DNA from: Prevotella sp.
GTDB taxonomy: Bacteria > Bacteroidota > Bacteroidia > Bacteroidales > Bacteroidaceae
Length of the DNA stretch: 64,000 bases
Direction of reading: 5' to 3'
NCBI GenBank assembly: GCA_017619375.1
Contig: JAFZSL010000056.1
Span: 62,001 to 126,000, forward strand
In this document: positions 33,046 to 41,707 of the stretch, one piece after another
Layout of the letters: each line of letters starts with the position of its first letter
Position numbering within the stretch: the stretch's first letter is position 1
The notes under the pieces: generated by a model
Databases searched by the model: none
What the model saw: the letters and a program-made list of their open reading frames with translations, nothing else
What the model was told of the DNA's origin: nothing
Translations under genes and position numbers: made by a program

Positions 33046-34488
33046 TTATTTGAAATACTTTCCCACATAAGGAAGGTTTTTAAGGGGGAAGTCACGCTTG
33101 ACAGTATAAGCCACGAATACTCCGACAAGAATGGTGTTCACGATGAGCGAAGCCCATAATGGCAAATTGGCAGAAGAGAAATGGATGCCTATGAAGAGTA
33201 CGGCGGTGAGGAGCACGTAAACAAAGATGTCGCGAAGCGGGTATTTAATGGGATTGTAGCGCTGCCCCACGATATAGGAAAGCACCATGGCAATGCCATA
33301 ACCAGTAAATCCACCCCAGGCGCACGCGATGTAGCCATTTTTTGGAACGAACAGGATGTTCACAGCAAAGAGAGCAGCGCATCCAATGCCGGAGAAGATG
33401 GCTCCCCAAATGGTTTTGTCAATCAGTTTATACCAGAAAGAGAGGTTGAAATAAACCCCCATCATGATTTCCGCCGCCATGACAATGGGCACCACATACA
33501 GTCCCTCCCAATAGTCTTTGCCGATGATTCGTTTCAAGATACCCATGTAAGCCATCACACAGAGGAAGGCCAACAGTGTGAAGATGATGAAGAACTTCAT
33601 CGCCGAGGCATAGTATTCCTTTGAGTCTTTGTCCTTGTCCTTGCCGAAAACGATGGGTTCATAAGCATAGCGGAAGGCTTGTGTGATCATGGCCATGATC
33701 ATTGCTATCTTGACCACGGCACCATAGATGGCCAACTGCTGTTTCATATCCTGCCCTTCATAGAGATAGGGAAACAGAATCTTGTCTGCGGTCTGGTTGA
33801 GCACGCCGGCGATGCCAAGCACCAATATGGGCCAACCATAGTTCAGCATGCGCTTGAGCAATTGTGAATCGAAGCCGTGTTTGAAACCTTGAAGTTCCTT
33901 ATAAAAGAAGAAGGTGATGGAAGTCGTGCAGATCAAGTTGATGAGAAGGGCTGTCTTTGCATCGTGGCCATCCATGCCAAGGTAGTAGATGCAGTTGAGA
34001 GTGATGTTCATAGCGATGAACGCCAGTTTGAAGGCAGCAAACTTGATTGGTTTCTTCTTGAAACGCAGGTAAGCAAAGGGGATGCACTGGAAAGCGTCGA
34101 TGGCGACGCAGGTGAACATGAAGCCGATGTATTCGGGATGATCATGGTAGCCAAGCAAGTTGGAAAGGGGCTGAAGGAACACCAACACCAACAAGATGAA
34201 CAACACCGAGGTGAATCCTACCGACCACAGCGTCGTGGAATAGACCTTGTCGGCATTCTCACCTTGCTTGTTGGCATAGCGGAAGAACGAGGTCTCCATT
34301 CCATAGGTCAAAATCACCAACAACAACGCCACCCAGGCATAGACATTGGTGATGACACCATACTCTCCTTCGGCTGCCGACATCTTCATCGTATAGATCG
34401 GCACAAGCAGATAGTTCAAAAACCTTCCAATGATACTACTCAAACCATAGATGAAAGTATCCTTGAGCAATCCTTTTAAATTAACCAT
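33046..34488 (-). CDS. Oligosaccharide flippase family membrane protein (Wzx-like)
   Basis: A 480-aa polytopic protein with about 12-14 hydrophobic segments and no signal peptide. It starts LKGLLKDTFIYGLSSIIGRFLNYLLVPIYT, the typical N-terminus of Wzx/MurJ-type (MOP superfamily) flippases, and has mid-protein charged loops (FGKDKDKDSKEYYASAMKFF). Such proteins move undecaprenyl-linked sugars across the inner membrane. It stands alone here, not inside a capsule or O-antigen cluster, so the substrate is unknown. The S46 peptidase follows 46 bp downstream and the PfkB kinase lies upstream on the same strand. Confidence 0.85.
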   Translation of the reverse strand: MVNLKGLLKDTFIYGLSSIIGRFLNYLLVPIYTMKMSAAEGEYGVITNVYAWVALLLVILTYGMETSFFRYANKQGENADKVYSTTLWSVGFTSVLFILLVLVFLQPLSNLLGYHDHPEYIGFMFTCVAIDAFQCIPFAYLRFKKKPIKFAAFKLAFIAMNITLNCIYYLGMDGHDAKTALLINLICTTSITFFFYKELQGFKHGFDSQLLKRMLNYGWPILVLGIAGVLNQTADKILFPYLYEGQDMKQQLAIYGAVVKIAMIMAMITQAFRYAYEPIVFGKDKDKDSKEYYASAMKFFIIFTLLAFLCVMAYMGILKRIIGKDYWEGLYVVPIVMAAEIMMGVYFNLSFWYKLIDKTIWGAIFSGIGCAALFAVNILFVPKNGYIACAWGGFTGYGIAMVLSYIVGQRYNPIKYPLRDIFVYVLLTAVLFIGIHFSSANLPLWASLIVNTILVGVFVAYTVKRDFPLKNLPYVGKYFK

Positions 34489-34561
34489 GATTTTTCAAAA
34501 ACATTAAGGAGAGAAACTATGATGATTATTTCTTGAAACATTGTCCCGCAAGCACCTTGCA

Positions 34562-35596
34562 TCAAATCAAAGGTGAATTCATCAACTGGAGAATCTCCTC
34601 ATCAGTGGCAAGGTTGAAGTCGCCATTGAACGTGTATTTCAACGTAGAAGCCGCCAACGCATAGTCGAGAATGCGCTGGTCGTCGTCGGGCCATTCCAGC
34701 ATGGCATGTATCTGTCCGGCGGCGAAGGCGTCGCCCACACCCATCGGGTCCACCATGTCCTGGATGTCGTAGATGCGGGTGGAATAGAGGGTGCCGTCAC
34801 TCCACAGCAGGCAGGTGAGCAGATGGTGGCTGGCATCCACCTGGTTGCGCATGCCCATCAGCCATTTCCGGCAGCGTGGGAACCGTTGGTGCAGCGCATC
34901 AAACCACTCGCGGTAAGGCTCCAAGTCCATCACATAGTGGACGTCGCGAGCTTCGAAAGGTATCTTCGGATGGCTGGTGAGGAACTCAAACTCAATGACA
35001 TCTCCAAACATGACATCAGCATATTCGAGCATGGCGCTGAGAGTCTCTATGGGTTTCGCACCAGGGTATTTCCATAGGTTCTTGCGGTGGTTGATGTCGA
35101 ACGATATGGTGAGTCCCATCTCATCGGCCACACGCAACGCCTCAAACGTGGCTTCTGAAGCATTGGGCGACAACGCCCCTGCGATACCGGAAGTGTGGAA
35201 CACGCCCGCTCCTTGCAGCACCTTCCTCCAATCAATCATGCCCGGCTCAATCAATCCGAAAGCCGAGGCGCCACGGTCATAGGTGACAGAGGAGTTGCGC
35301 AATGCCGCCGCACCCTCGAAATAGTAGGTACCCATGCGTTCGCCATCACACAACACATGGCTCACATCAAGGCCATATTCCCTGAGCATCATCTTGGCGG
35401 CCAAGCCAATCTGTCCTTTCGGAAGACGGGTGACATACTCCACCTCGTCGCCCAAAGTGGCCAACGAAATGGCAACATTGGCCTCACTGCCGCCAAAATT
35501 GCCCAACAACTGCTCACCTTGTGTGAAACGCTTGTGACCCTGCTTCGAGAAACGAAGCAGCAACTCACCGAAAGTAACGATTCGCTTGCTCTTCAT
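34562..35596 (-). CDS. PfkB-family sugar kinase (2-dehydro-3-deoxygluconokinase-like)
   Basis: A 344-aa ribokinase-fold kinase. The substrate region begins FGELLLRFSK and contains LLGNFGGSEANVAISLATLG (residues about 30-49); the catalytic/anion-hole motif is DPMGVGDAFAAG near residue 290, a variant of DTxGAGD in which the Asp base is kept. Overall similarity is to KDG kinases, which phosphorylate 2-keto-3-deoxygluconate from pectin or alginate breakdown, but no uronate-pathway genes are adjacent, so the substrate is only inferred. It has its own strong promoter (35623-35654). Confidence 0.82.
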   Translation of the reverse strand: MKSKRIVTFGELLLRFSKQGHKRFTQGEQLLGNFGGSEANVAISLATLGDEVEYVTRLPKGQIGLAAKMMLREYGLDVSHVLCDGERMGTYYFEGAAALRNSSVTYDRGASAFGLIEPGMIDWRKVLQGAGVFHTSGIAGALSPNASEATFEALRVADEMGLTISFDINHRKNLWKYPGAKPIETLSAMLEYADVMFGDVIEFEFLTSHPKIPFEARDVHYVMDLEPYREWFDALHQRFPRCRKWLMGMRNQVDASHHLLTCLLWSDGTLYSTRIYDIQDMVDPMGVGDAFAAGQIHAMLEWPDDDQRILDYALAASTLKYTFNGDFNLATDEEILQLMNSPLI

Positions 35597-35622
35597 TTAT
35601 ATATTTAATACTAATTAAATTA

Positions 35623-35654
35623 CAAAAGTAAACAATTCCATTGGAAATGCCAAA
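35623..35654 (-). promoter_or_regulatory. Promoter of the PfkB-family kinase
   Basis: On the minus strand TTTG (35651-35654), 20 nt, TACTTTTG (35623-35630). A full match to the Bacteroidetes consensus, about 27 nt upstream of the gene. Confidence 0.7.
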
Positions 35655-35728
35655 AATCCACCCCTCAAAAAACATTTTTTGACGTACCTGAATGAGATTT
35701 TATATGATCGCATTATTTGAAACTTCAT

Positions 35729-36055
35729 TCAACCGAATGACCATCCCATCATCATTCCATCCATCAGATAGGCGATGGCACAGCAGATGATGGCGACGGG
35801 AAACAATCCAGCCCCACGCCAGGCAGCAACAACGCCGACTGCCAGCGCGACAACACCGGAAACGGGCGACAGCGTGGTCTCAACAATGGCAGGAAAGGTC
35901 ATCACGGCCAATGTGACGTATGGCACATAATAAAGAAAACTACGAAGGTATACATTCCTTATCCTACCTTTGATAAGCGTCATCGGCAGGATACGGATGA
36001 GGTTGGTGGTGACTATCGCCAACATGATGCAGATGATGACCTCACGCTTCTCCAT
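35729..36055 (-). CDS. azlD: AzlD family branched-chain amino acid transport protein
   Basis: A 108-aa protein with three to four hydrophobic segments and the AzlD start IMLAIVTTNLIRILPMTLI, which matches the family motif of conserved Arg/Pro after the first helix. AzlD is the small subunit of the AzlCD exporter of branched-chain amino acids. Its start overlaps the end of azlC by 14 bp. Both lie on the minus strand with no other genes in the operon. Confidence 0.85.
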   Translation of the reverse strand: MEKREVIICIMLAIVTTNLIRILPMTLIKGRIRNVYLRSFLYYVPYVTLAVMTFPAIVETTLSPVSGVVALAVGVVAAWRGAGLFPVAIICCAIAYLMDGMMMGWSFG

Positions 36056-36800
36056 GGCCAGTGTCCTTTATGGGTTTGAGAAAAGCGGCGACAGACGATA
36101 TGACCACCGTCAGCACGATGGTGCGCGTTCCGGAACTCCACGTGCTTACAATGGGGGCAATGGCACACAATCCGCTCAATGCGAAACTGGCGGCGACGGC
36201 ATACAGCACGTTGCGGTCGTTGCGCGACGGTGGCATGATGATGGCGATGAACATGCCATAAAGGGCTACGCTCAATGCCGAAACTATGGCTGATGGCAAC
36301 AAACCACCGGCAATGATGCCTGCCGCACAACCGGAAGCCCAACAGAGGGTGGAGACCAAGGCGGCGGAATAGGTGTAGGCAGGAGGGGTGTAGCCTTTGT
36401 GGTTGACGGAGATGCCGAACACCTCGTCGGTGATGCAGCACGCCATCAGCACTCGGTGATACCAGGGTGTGCCAGGGGCTATCTTTTGTGAGAGCGCCGC
36501 ACTCATCAGCATATAACGCAGATTGGCCACAAGGCTCATGGCCACTATCTCAACGTAGGCGGCATTGATGGCCACCAGCGTATATACACCATATTCTCCA
36601 GCGGATGCCCGAGTGAAGAAACTGCTCACAAAACCAAGTGATGCCGTAATACCCGCCTTCTTGGCGATGATGCCCAGCGAAAACGCCACAGCAAAATAGC
36701 CCATCGCAATGGGAACGCCATCACGCAGGCCACTGACAACCTCGCTCTTCACTCCTGGTGTCGCCGCCTTTTCCACATCCTTCTTCTTACGGTCTTCCAT
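36042..36800 (-). CDS. azlC: AzlC family branched-chain amino acid exporter
   Basis: A 252-aa permease with the AzlC start (SGLRDGVPIAMGYFAVAFSLGIIAKKAG), the SFFTRASAGEYG loop (family S-x-x-x-AGxxQ region) and LRYMLMSAALSQKI, plus about seven hydrophobic segments. It works with AzlD, most likely exporting valine, leucine or isoleucine, which would fit an organism that ferments peptides. The start at 36800 puts a charged, soluble N-terminus (MEDRKKKDVEKAATPG) before the first helix; longer forms are not supported. Confidence 0.85.
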   Translation of the reverse strand: MEDRKKKDVEKAATPGVKSEVVSGLRDGVPIAMGYFAVAFSLGIIAKKAGITASLGFVSSFFTRASAGEYGVYTLVAINAAYVEIVAMSLVANLRYMLMSAALSQKIAPGTPWYHRVLMACCITDEVFGISVNHKGYTPPAYTYSAALVSTLCWASGCAAGIIAGGLLPSAIVSALSVALYGMFIAIIMPPSRNDRNVLYAVAASFALSGLCAIAPIVSTWSSGTRTIVLTVVISSVAAFLKPIKDTGHGEA

Positions 36801-36887
36801 CCTTGTCAAAAGCGGGCACAAAGGTAAGCGAAAAAAACGGCCTGACAAAAAAACCAAGTCAAAAAACACCCCCGGATGATTGCACCC

Positions 36888-37889
36888 CTACTTCAATTTG
36901 TTGAAAATCATCGGCATGGAATTCACGTCGAGGGGACTGACATCCACCAACCGAAGCGACTTGACCATGTGGAGCGTTCCCTGCTTGTAGGCTTGGAAGT
37001 GCTCAGTGGTCAGATGGTGCTCGTAAGCTTCCTTGTTACGATAAATCTCAATGATGCGAAACTTATTCTCACCCTCCTTCACCTGGTTGGGGAAGATGCA
37101 GATGACTCCTGGCTCCTTCTCGACAGACTTGGCACCGACATTCCTCGCAGCCTTCAGATATTCTTCCAGATACTGGGGATAAACCTCTATTTCAGCCATC
37201 CTCACCACCATCATTTTCGATTCCAACAGCGGCTTAATCTCCTTTTCAAAGATACCCCTCTCCACAATCCTGTAATGCGGGCGGTAGGCCTCGCGGTATT
37301 CCGGCGAATGGCTGATGGCATACTTGCTGATGGACAAGATGCTGTCAAGAAACAACTTGTCTTTCGTGTAATCAGGCAAGTTGACTCCCATCTGGTCAAT
37401 CACGCCAATGATAACATTCCATCTTTCTCTCCACGACTCTACAGAAGGGCGTTTCCCGCCGTTGGCTTCGCATTCGTCCGTCACGACTCTGCCATTTTCG
37501 GGCAAACTCGGATGGTGCTCGCTGCTCCGTTCGTTGGCACTGCGGATAAAAGCATCAAGCAGCATATCCTTTGTTATCAAATTCTCCTTGATAACCTTGA
37601 GACTGACACGGACATAATTGCCATCGATGCCGCAAAACTCATAATGCCAAGGCATGAGGGCGTCAACATTGGTTGTTTCCAACTCTTGGTCCAAATACGC
37701 CTTTACGCTTTGGCGGTCAGCGACGAGATGCTCCGCACCCATATAGTCCTGAAAGCACGACTTGTAGATGTCGAGCAGACGGGATTGAGGATAAGTCTCC
37801 AACTGCTTGTTGACAAAACTCTCCACATCCTGCGCAAGCAATAGTACTGAAGACATGAGGCAAACGAATAATATGATGGTTTTCTTCAT
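36888..37889 (-). CDS. Exported protein with C-terminal antibiotic biosynthesis monooxygenase (ABM) domain
   Basis: A 333-aa exported protein with signal peptide MKKTIILFVCLMSSVLLLAQ. Residues about 21-222 form a domain I recall as a Bacteroidetes-only secreted family without a known function (SRLLDIYKSCFQDYMGAEHLV, NYVRVSLKVIKENLITKDMLLDAFIRSA, HSPEYREAYRPHYRIV). Residues about 226-320 are a ferredoxin-like ABM/YgiN domain (MVVRMAEIEVYPQYLEEYLKAA, EPGVICIFPNQVKEGENKFRIIEIYRNKEAY). The two are joined by a short linker without a frameshift. The ABM part could oxidise quinols or be a structural dimer domain. The start at 37889 is set by the signal peptide. It is monocistronic. Confidence 0.75.
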   Translation of the reverse strand: MKKTIILFVCLMSSVLLLAQDVESFVNKQLETYPQSRLLDIYKSCFQDYMGAEHLVADRQSVKAYLDQELETTNVDALMPWHYEFCGIDGNYVRVSLKVIKENLITKDMLLDAFIRSANERSSEHHPSLPENGRVVTDECEANGGKRPSVESWRERWNVIIGVIDQMGVNLPDYTKDKLFLDSILSISKYAISHSPEYREAYRPHYRIVERGIFEKEIKPLLESKMMVVRMAEIEVYPQYLEEYLKAARNVGAKSVEKEPGVICIFPNQVKEGENKFRIIEIYRNKEAYEHHLTTEHFQAYKQGTLHMVKSLRLVDVSPLDVNSMPMIFNKLK

Positions 37890-38183
37890 TTTCTTATGAT
37901 ATGAAATACATGGCGTACTTACCTTTTGCCACACCTTGCTTAGGTTTTGATAGTTGTCCATAGTGAACAATATTAGTTATACAAAAATAAGACAAAAATG
38001 CATGAATACCAAATTTTGGGGAGAAATCCACACCTTTTCGTTAGATTTCGGCCGAATGAATGATTATTTATGCATTTTCAAAGGACTTGCAATCAATTTT
38101 TCATATTCATAATTTGATGGTTTGTTGTATTTCGATGAGTCCACACCAACAGAGGATTCTTATATGTTTTCGTTGAAATAACG

Positions 38184-38262
38184 TATATTTGCCATGTTTT
38201 TTCCGCACCAATGCTTCGGTCTATTTTTGGGGGTATGCCATCCATCAGGGATTGGTTTTTTT
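38184..38262 (+). ncRNA. Possible small RNA (about 60 nt)
   Basis: A -7 element TATATTTGC (38184-38192) is followed about 55 nt later by a hairpin (CCATCC pairing with GGATTGG, one bulged T, loop ATCAG; 38238-38255) and seven Ts (38256-38262). No ORF lies between. The -33 box is not evident, and the stem is short, so this is a tentative call. Confidence 0.3.
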
Positions 38263-38300
38263 ATCGTATGTTTCCAAGGTTCAAAATAAACATCAAATTA

Positions 38301-38333
38301 TTTGTGGTTTCGGCTGATTTAAAGTAACTTTGC
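38301..38333 (+). promoter_or_regulatory. Promoter of the CoA transferase gene
   Basis: TTTG (38301-38304), 20 nt, TAACTTTGC (38325-38333): a perfect Bacteroidetes promoter, 33 nt upstream of the start codon. This predicts a short leader and strong expression. Confidence 0.8.
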
Positions 38334-38366
38334 ACCCAAATAGAAATTCACAAATCAAAGACATTT

Positions 38367-39875
38367 ATGGCTTATACAAAACTAACTGCTGCTGAAGCAG
38401 CCTCATTGATCAAGAATGGTGAAAACCTCGCTCTTAGTGGCTTCACACCAGCCGGTGTGGCCAAGGCCGTGACGAAGGAACTTGCCAAGATAGCCCTTGC
38501 CGAGCATGAGGCAGGAAGAGAGTTCAAGGTTGGCATCTTCACAGGTGCCTCCACAGGACAGAGTACCGATGGCGACCTGGCAAACGCCCAAGCCATCAAG
38601 TATCGTGCTCCCTACACCACCAACAACGACTTCCGTAAGCACGTGAACATGGGAGAGATTCCCTACAACGACCTTCACTTGAGCCATATGGCACAAGAGT
38701 TGCGATATGGTTTCTATGGCGAGGTGGACTGGGCCATCCTCGAAGTGTGCGACATCGAGGAAGCCGACGGCTTCTACAAGGCTTACCTCACCGCTGCTGG
38801 AGGCATCAGCCCCACGGCCGCCAGGTTGGCAAAACGAATCATCCTGGAACTCAACTCTTTCCACAACCCCAATGCAAAATTCATACACGATGTGTATGAG
38901 CCACTCGACCCTCCCTACCGCAAACCCATCCCCATTTTCAAAGTAGGCGACCGCATCGGAAAGCCATACGTGGAGATTCCAAAGGACAAACTCGTAGGCG
39001 TGGTGGAATGCAACATCCCCGACGAGGCACGCGCCTTCAAGGACAGCGACCCTGTCACCGACCGCATCGGCTTCCTCACGGCGGAATTCCTTGTTGAAGA
39101 GCTGCATGCCGGCCGTATGCCAAAAGAGTTCCTCCCGTTGCAGAGCGGCGTAGGCTCCACCGCAAACGCCATCCTCGGCGCACTGGGTGCCGACAAGCAT
39201 GTGCCCGATTTCAACATCTACACGGAAGTGATTCAGAATTCCGTCATCGACATGATGCTCACCGGACGTGTGAAAGACGCCTCAGCATGCTCCCTCACCG
39301 TGAGCAACGAATGCTTGATGCAGGTGTATGACAACATGGACTACTTCAAAGACCACCTCACACTGCGCCAAAGCGAGATTTCCAACCACCCGGCTGTCAT
39401 CCGCCGACTTGGCGTCATCGCCATCAACACCGCCATTGAATGCGACCTCTATGGCAATGTCAACTCCACACACATCAGCGGCGTGAAGATGATGAACGGC
39501 ATCGGAGGTTCTGGAGACTTCGAGCGCAACGCCTACCTGAGCATCTTCACCTGCCCCTCCACTGCCAAGGGAGGACTCATCAGCAGCATCGTACCTTTCG
39601 TCAGCCACCAAGACCACTCAGAGCATGATGTCAACGTCATCGTCACCGAACAAGGTGTGGCCGACCTGCGCGCAAAAGGCCCGATGCAACGGGCACAACT
39701 CATCATCGAGAAATGCGTACATCCCGACTACAAGCAACTACTATGGGATTATCTCAAGTTAGGCACAGGTGGCCACACTCGTCACTGCCTGCCCGCAGCA
39801 TTCGCCATGCACGACACGCTGCGCCGCAAAGGCGACATGCGTCTCACCGACTACGCTGAATACGTAAAAGAATAA
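38367..39875 (+). CDS. Acetyl-CoA hydrolase/CoA transferase (succinyl-CoA:acetate type)
   Basis: A 502-aa class I CoA transferase of the Cat1/AarC family. Motifs: an N-terminal SGFTPAGVAKAV, the oxyanion GVGSTANAILGAL, the catalytic Glu region FNIYTEVIQNSV (about residue 290) and GIGGSGDFERNAYLSIF with the CoA-binding TEQGVADLRAKGP near the C-terminus. It moves CoA between acyl groups, such as succinyl-CoA or propionyl-CoA and acetate. In succinate/propionate formers it closes the cycle of CoA recovery and links to korAB and the fumarate reductase in this window. It is monocistronic, with a strong promoter and a perfect 16-bp terminator. Confidence 0.92.
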   Translation: MAYTKLTAAEAASLIKNGENLALSGFTPAGVAKAVTKELAKIALAEHEAGREFKVGIFTGASTGQSTDGDLANAQAIKYRAPYTTNNDFRKHVNMGEIPYNDLHLSHMAQELRYGFYGEVDWAILEVCDIEEADGFYKAYLTAAGGISPTAARLAKRIILELNSFHNPNAKFIHDVYEPLDPPYRKPIPIFKVGDRIGKPYVEIPKDKLVGVVECNIPDEARAFKDSDPVTDRIGFLTAEFLVEELHAGRMPKEFLPLQSGVGSTANAILGALGADKHVPDFNIYTEVIQNSVIDMMLTGRVKDASACSLTVSNECLMQVYDNMDYFKDHLTLRQSEISNHPAVIRRLGVIAINTAIECDLYGNVNSTHISGVKMMNGIGGSGDFERNAYLSIFTCPSTAKGGLISSIVPFVSHQDHSEHDVNVIVTEQGVADLRAKGPMQRAQLIIEKCVHPDYKQLLWDYLKLGTGGHTRHCLPAAFAMHDTLRRKGDMRLTDYAEYVKE

Positions 39876-39903
39876 TCTCAAAGATTTTCCTATAATATCT
39901 TAG

Positions 39904-39942
39904 AAAAAAGCCTATGAGAAGAAATGTCTCATAGGCTTTTTT
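39904..39942. terminator. Bidirectional terminator after the CoA transferase
   Basis: AAAAAAGCCTATGAGA and TCTCATAGGCTTTTTT pair over 16 bp with a 7-nt loop. A/T tracts on both sides let it serve the CoA transferase (+) and the converging DUF2207 gene (-). Confidence 0.9.
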
Positions 39943-40024
39943 CATCTTATTCCGCCGCCATAGGCGAAAGAACTATGGCAAGTCCACTTGGATGTAGAGA
40001 TACTACAAAGACGATTGTGCCGTC

Positions 40025-41707
40025 TTATCTTGCTCCACCGCCGGAGCCGCCGCCACTGAAGCCGCCACCGCCGCCGAAAGAACCATGGCCGCCACCGCCG
40101 GAGTCGCGTGAGACACTTCTCTCCACCGACGCGACATCGTGACATAAACTGGATGCAAACACTGGCACCAACGTCTCATTGGTCATATTGCGGGTTTCGA
40201 TGTCCATGTTCATGAACTCCGGATTGACTTTCTTCATATCGGCTTTCACTTGGTCGGCAATGCCAAAGAGAGTGGCATAGACCAGATAGTCCTTCCATAA
40301 CGACACCTCGGTGAGATGGCGCTCGTTGGCCAAGGTGAAGTCCTCCAGAAATTTCTTCAATCCGAAGACCTTTTGCACATCATCGATGCTTCGCTTGGCC
40401 TCCTTGAGTTTCATGGAACCTTTATCCAAGAACCTGACAAACTCCATCACCTCTGTCTCGTGCCTGTTCATCCATTTCTTCAGTTCCTTGGGTTGGAGGA
40501 TGCCATCCTCACCAGCCGCCTCCTTGATGATGTCATACAATTTCTTCAATGAGGCATCGGACAGCAAACGGTTGGATGAGTCGAAATCGCCGAGGACGAT
40601 GCATTCCTGATACTTTCCCTCACCTCCAAACACCTTTTTCAAACCGGTGGCATCCACATAATGCTGCTCTATGCGAAGGGTGTTGGTGCGTAAAAGGCGC
40701 AGGACCAAAGCATTGATAAGGTTGTCTCTGGAGATGGGATTGGTCAAATAGAACGCACCCATCAAATTTCTGGCACGACGCAAGTCGCCATTCGCCGGAA
40801 TCTCCCGAAACCACTCCAAGTTGTTCAACAAATTCTTGCGCTCACGTTTCAGACTTATCGATGTAAATATCGTCAAAATGGCAATGAAAAAAACTATCAC
40901 TGCGGTAAAGAGCCACTCCAAATTTTCCCATAAGAAATTCATGGCCTTTCTCCACAATGTCTCCTCCTTGTAGTCACTATTTTTAAAAGCATTCTTGCGA
41001 AGCTCCTTAAAGGTGCAATTCCCACTCTTCTTGGGATGCAGCAACCCTTTCTTGAGTTCCATCAATAGGATGACCGACTCATCGGACTTCATATTCGACA
41101 CCGAGGCCACCACCGTGTTTTCCATCTTTCGGATATTGTTGTTCCTGCTGCCAAAAATCCATACGCCAACGGAATCCTCGGGCAATCCGGTTTCCCGGAA
41201 AGTCGCTTCGATTTCCATGTTGACATGCTGCGGGGCGGGATCCATATCACGAGTGACAAACATCCAGTTGAAGCCATCGCTCTCCTCATAGTCAAGCACC
41301 AGGTCGGTGACAACATAATGGGAGACATAGATCCTCTCGCCGCTCTTGCCAAAACCCCAGCACAGTTCGCAACCATTGTTTTTGCGCACGATGCCACATT
41401 TGTTCGTCTTCCACTCACGAGACTTTTTCACATCCCAGTCACCAACATTGGTGTACTTTTGTCCAGTCTCGTCGGTCACAGAGAAGTCGGTGATGGTTCT
41501 GCCATTGAGATTGTCGATGACGATATACCATTCCGTTTTTTCGCTGTCGACGGATATCTGCCAAGTTTCGGTGATTTCTGCATCTCCATTGTCGAGCAAG
41601 TCCACGTGGATGGCAAGGTTGCGCAAAGACGGGCCTGCCGACACCATCATGGTGACGGCAAGCAACCCAGCCAAAAACCAAAGACGCTTACTTGCCAAAT
41701 GCTTCAT
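40025..41707 (-). CDS. DUF2207 membrane protein with Gly-rich tail
   Basis: A 560-aa protein: signal peptide/first helix (LWFLAGLLAVTMMVSA), an extracytoplasmic beta-rich DUF2207 domain (about residues 25-230, VDLLDNGDAEITETWQI typical of the family), a membrane helix near 265-285 (WLFTAVIVFFIAILTIFT), then a cytoplasmic part. It ends in a Gly/Ser tail (SGGGGHGSFGGGGGFSGGG), the usual end of this family. The function is unknown; DUF2207 and LemA proteins are often neighbours and probably act together in the membrane. The start at 41707 overlaps lemA by 20 bp, so the two are coupled. The Gly-rich tail DNA is a low-complexity GCCGCC-type stretch. Confidence 0.85.
   Translation of the reverse strand: MKHLASKRLWFLAGLLAVTMMVSAGPSLRNLAIHVDLLDNGDAEITETWQISVDSEKTEWYIVIDNLNGRTITDFSVTDETGQKYTNVGDWDVKKSREWKTNKCGIVRKNNGCELCWGFGKSGERIYVSHYVVTDLVLDYEESDGFNWMFVTRDMDPAPQHVNMEIEATFRETGLPEDSVGVWIFGSRNNNIRKMENTVVASVSNMKSDESVILLMELKKGLLHPKKSGNCTFKELRKNAFKNSDYKEETLWRKAMNFLWENLEWLFTAVIVFFIAILTIFTSISLKRERKNLLNNLEWFREIPANGDLRRARNLMGAFYLTNPISRDNLINALVLRLLRTNTLRIEQHYVDATGLKKVFGGEGKYQECIVLGDFDSSNRLLSDASLKKLYDIIKEAAGEDGILQPKELKKWMNRHETEVMEFVRFLDKGSMKLKEAKRSIDDVQKVFGLKKFLEDFTLANERHLTEVSLWKDYLVYATLFGIADQVKADMKKVNPEFMNMDIETRNMTNETLVPVFASSLCHDVASVERSVSRDSGGGGHGSFGGGGGFSGGGSGGGAR

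Larger units (their letters stand above)
37890..38366. other. Divergent intergenic region with an orphan promoter-terminator pair
   Basis: A 477-bp AT-rich gap between divergent genes. It holds a TATTTTTG element facing the ABM gene (about 37982-37990), an isolated plus-strand -7 match TATATTTGC (38184-38192) and a plus-strand hairpin with seven Ts (38238-38262), then the CoA transferase promoter (38301-38333). No protein-coding gene is supported. Confidence 0.6.

Noticed and set aside
36888-37844. Long plus-strand open frame opposite the ABM-fusion gene
   Set aside because: The minus-strand frame has a signal peptide and two recognisable domains; the plus-strand frame is a shadow.
39942-40142. 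Pro-rich plus-strand frame opposite the DUF2207 tail
   Set aside because: Arises from the complement of the Gly-rich low-complexity tail.
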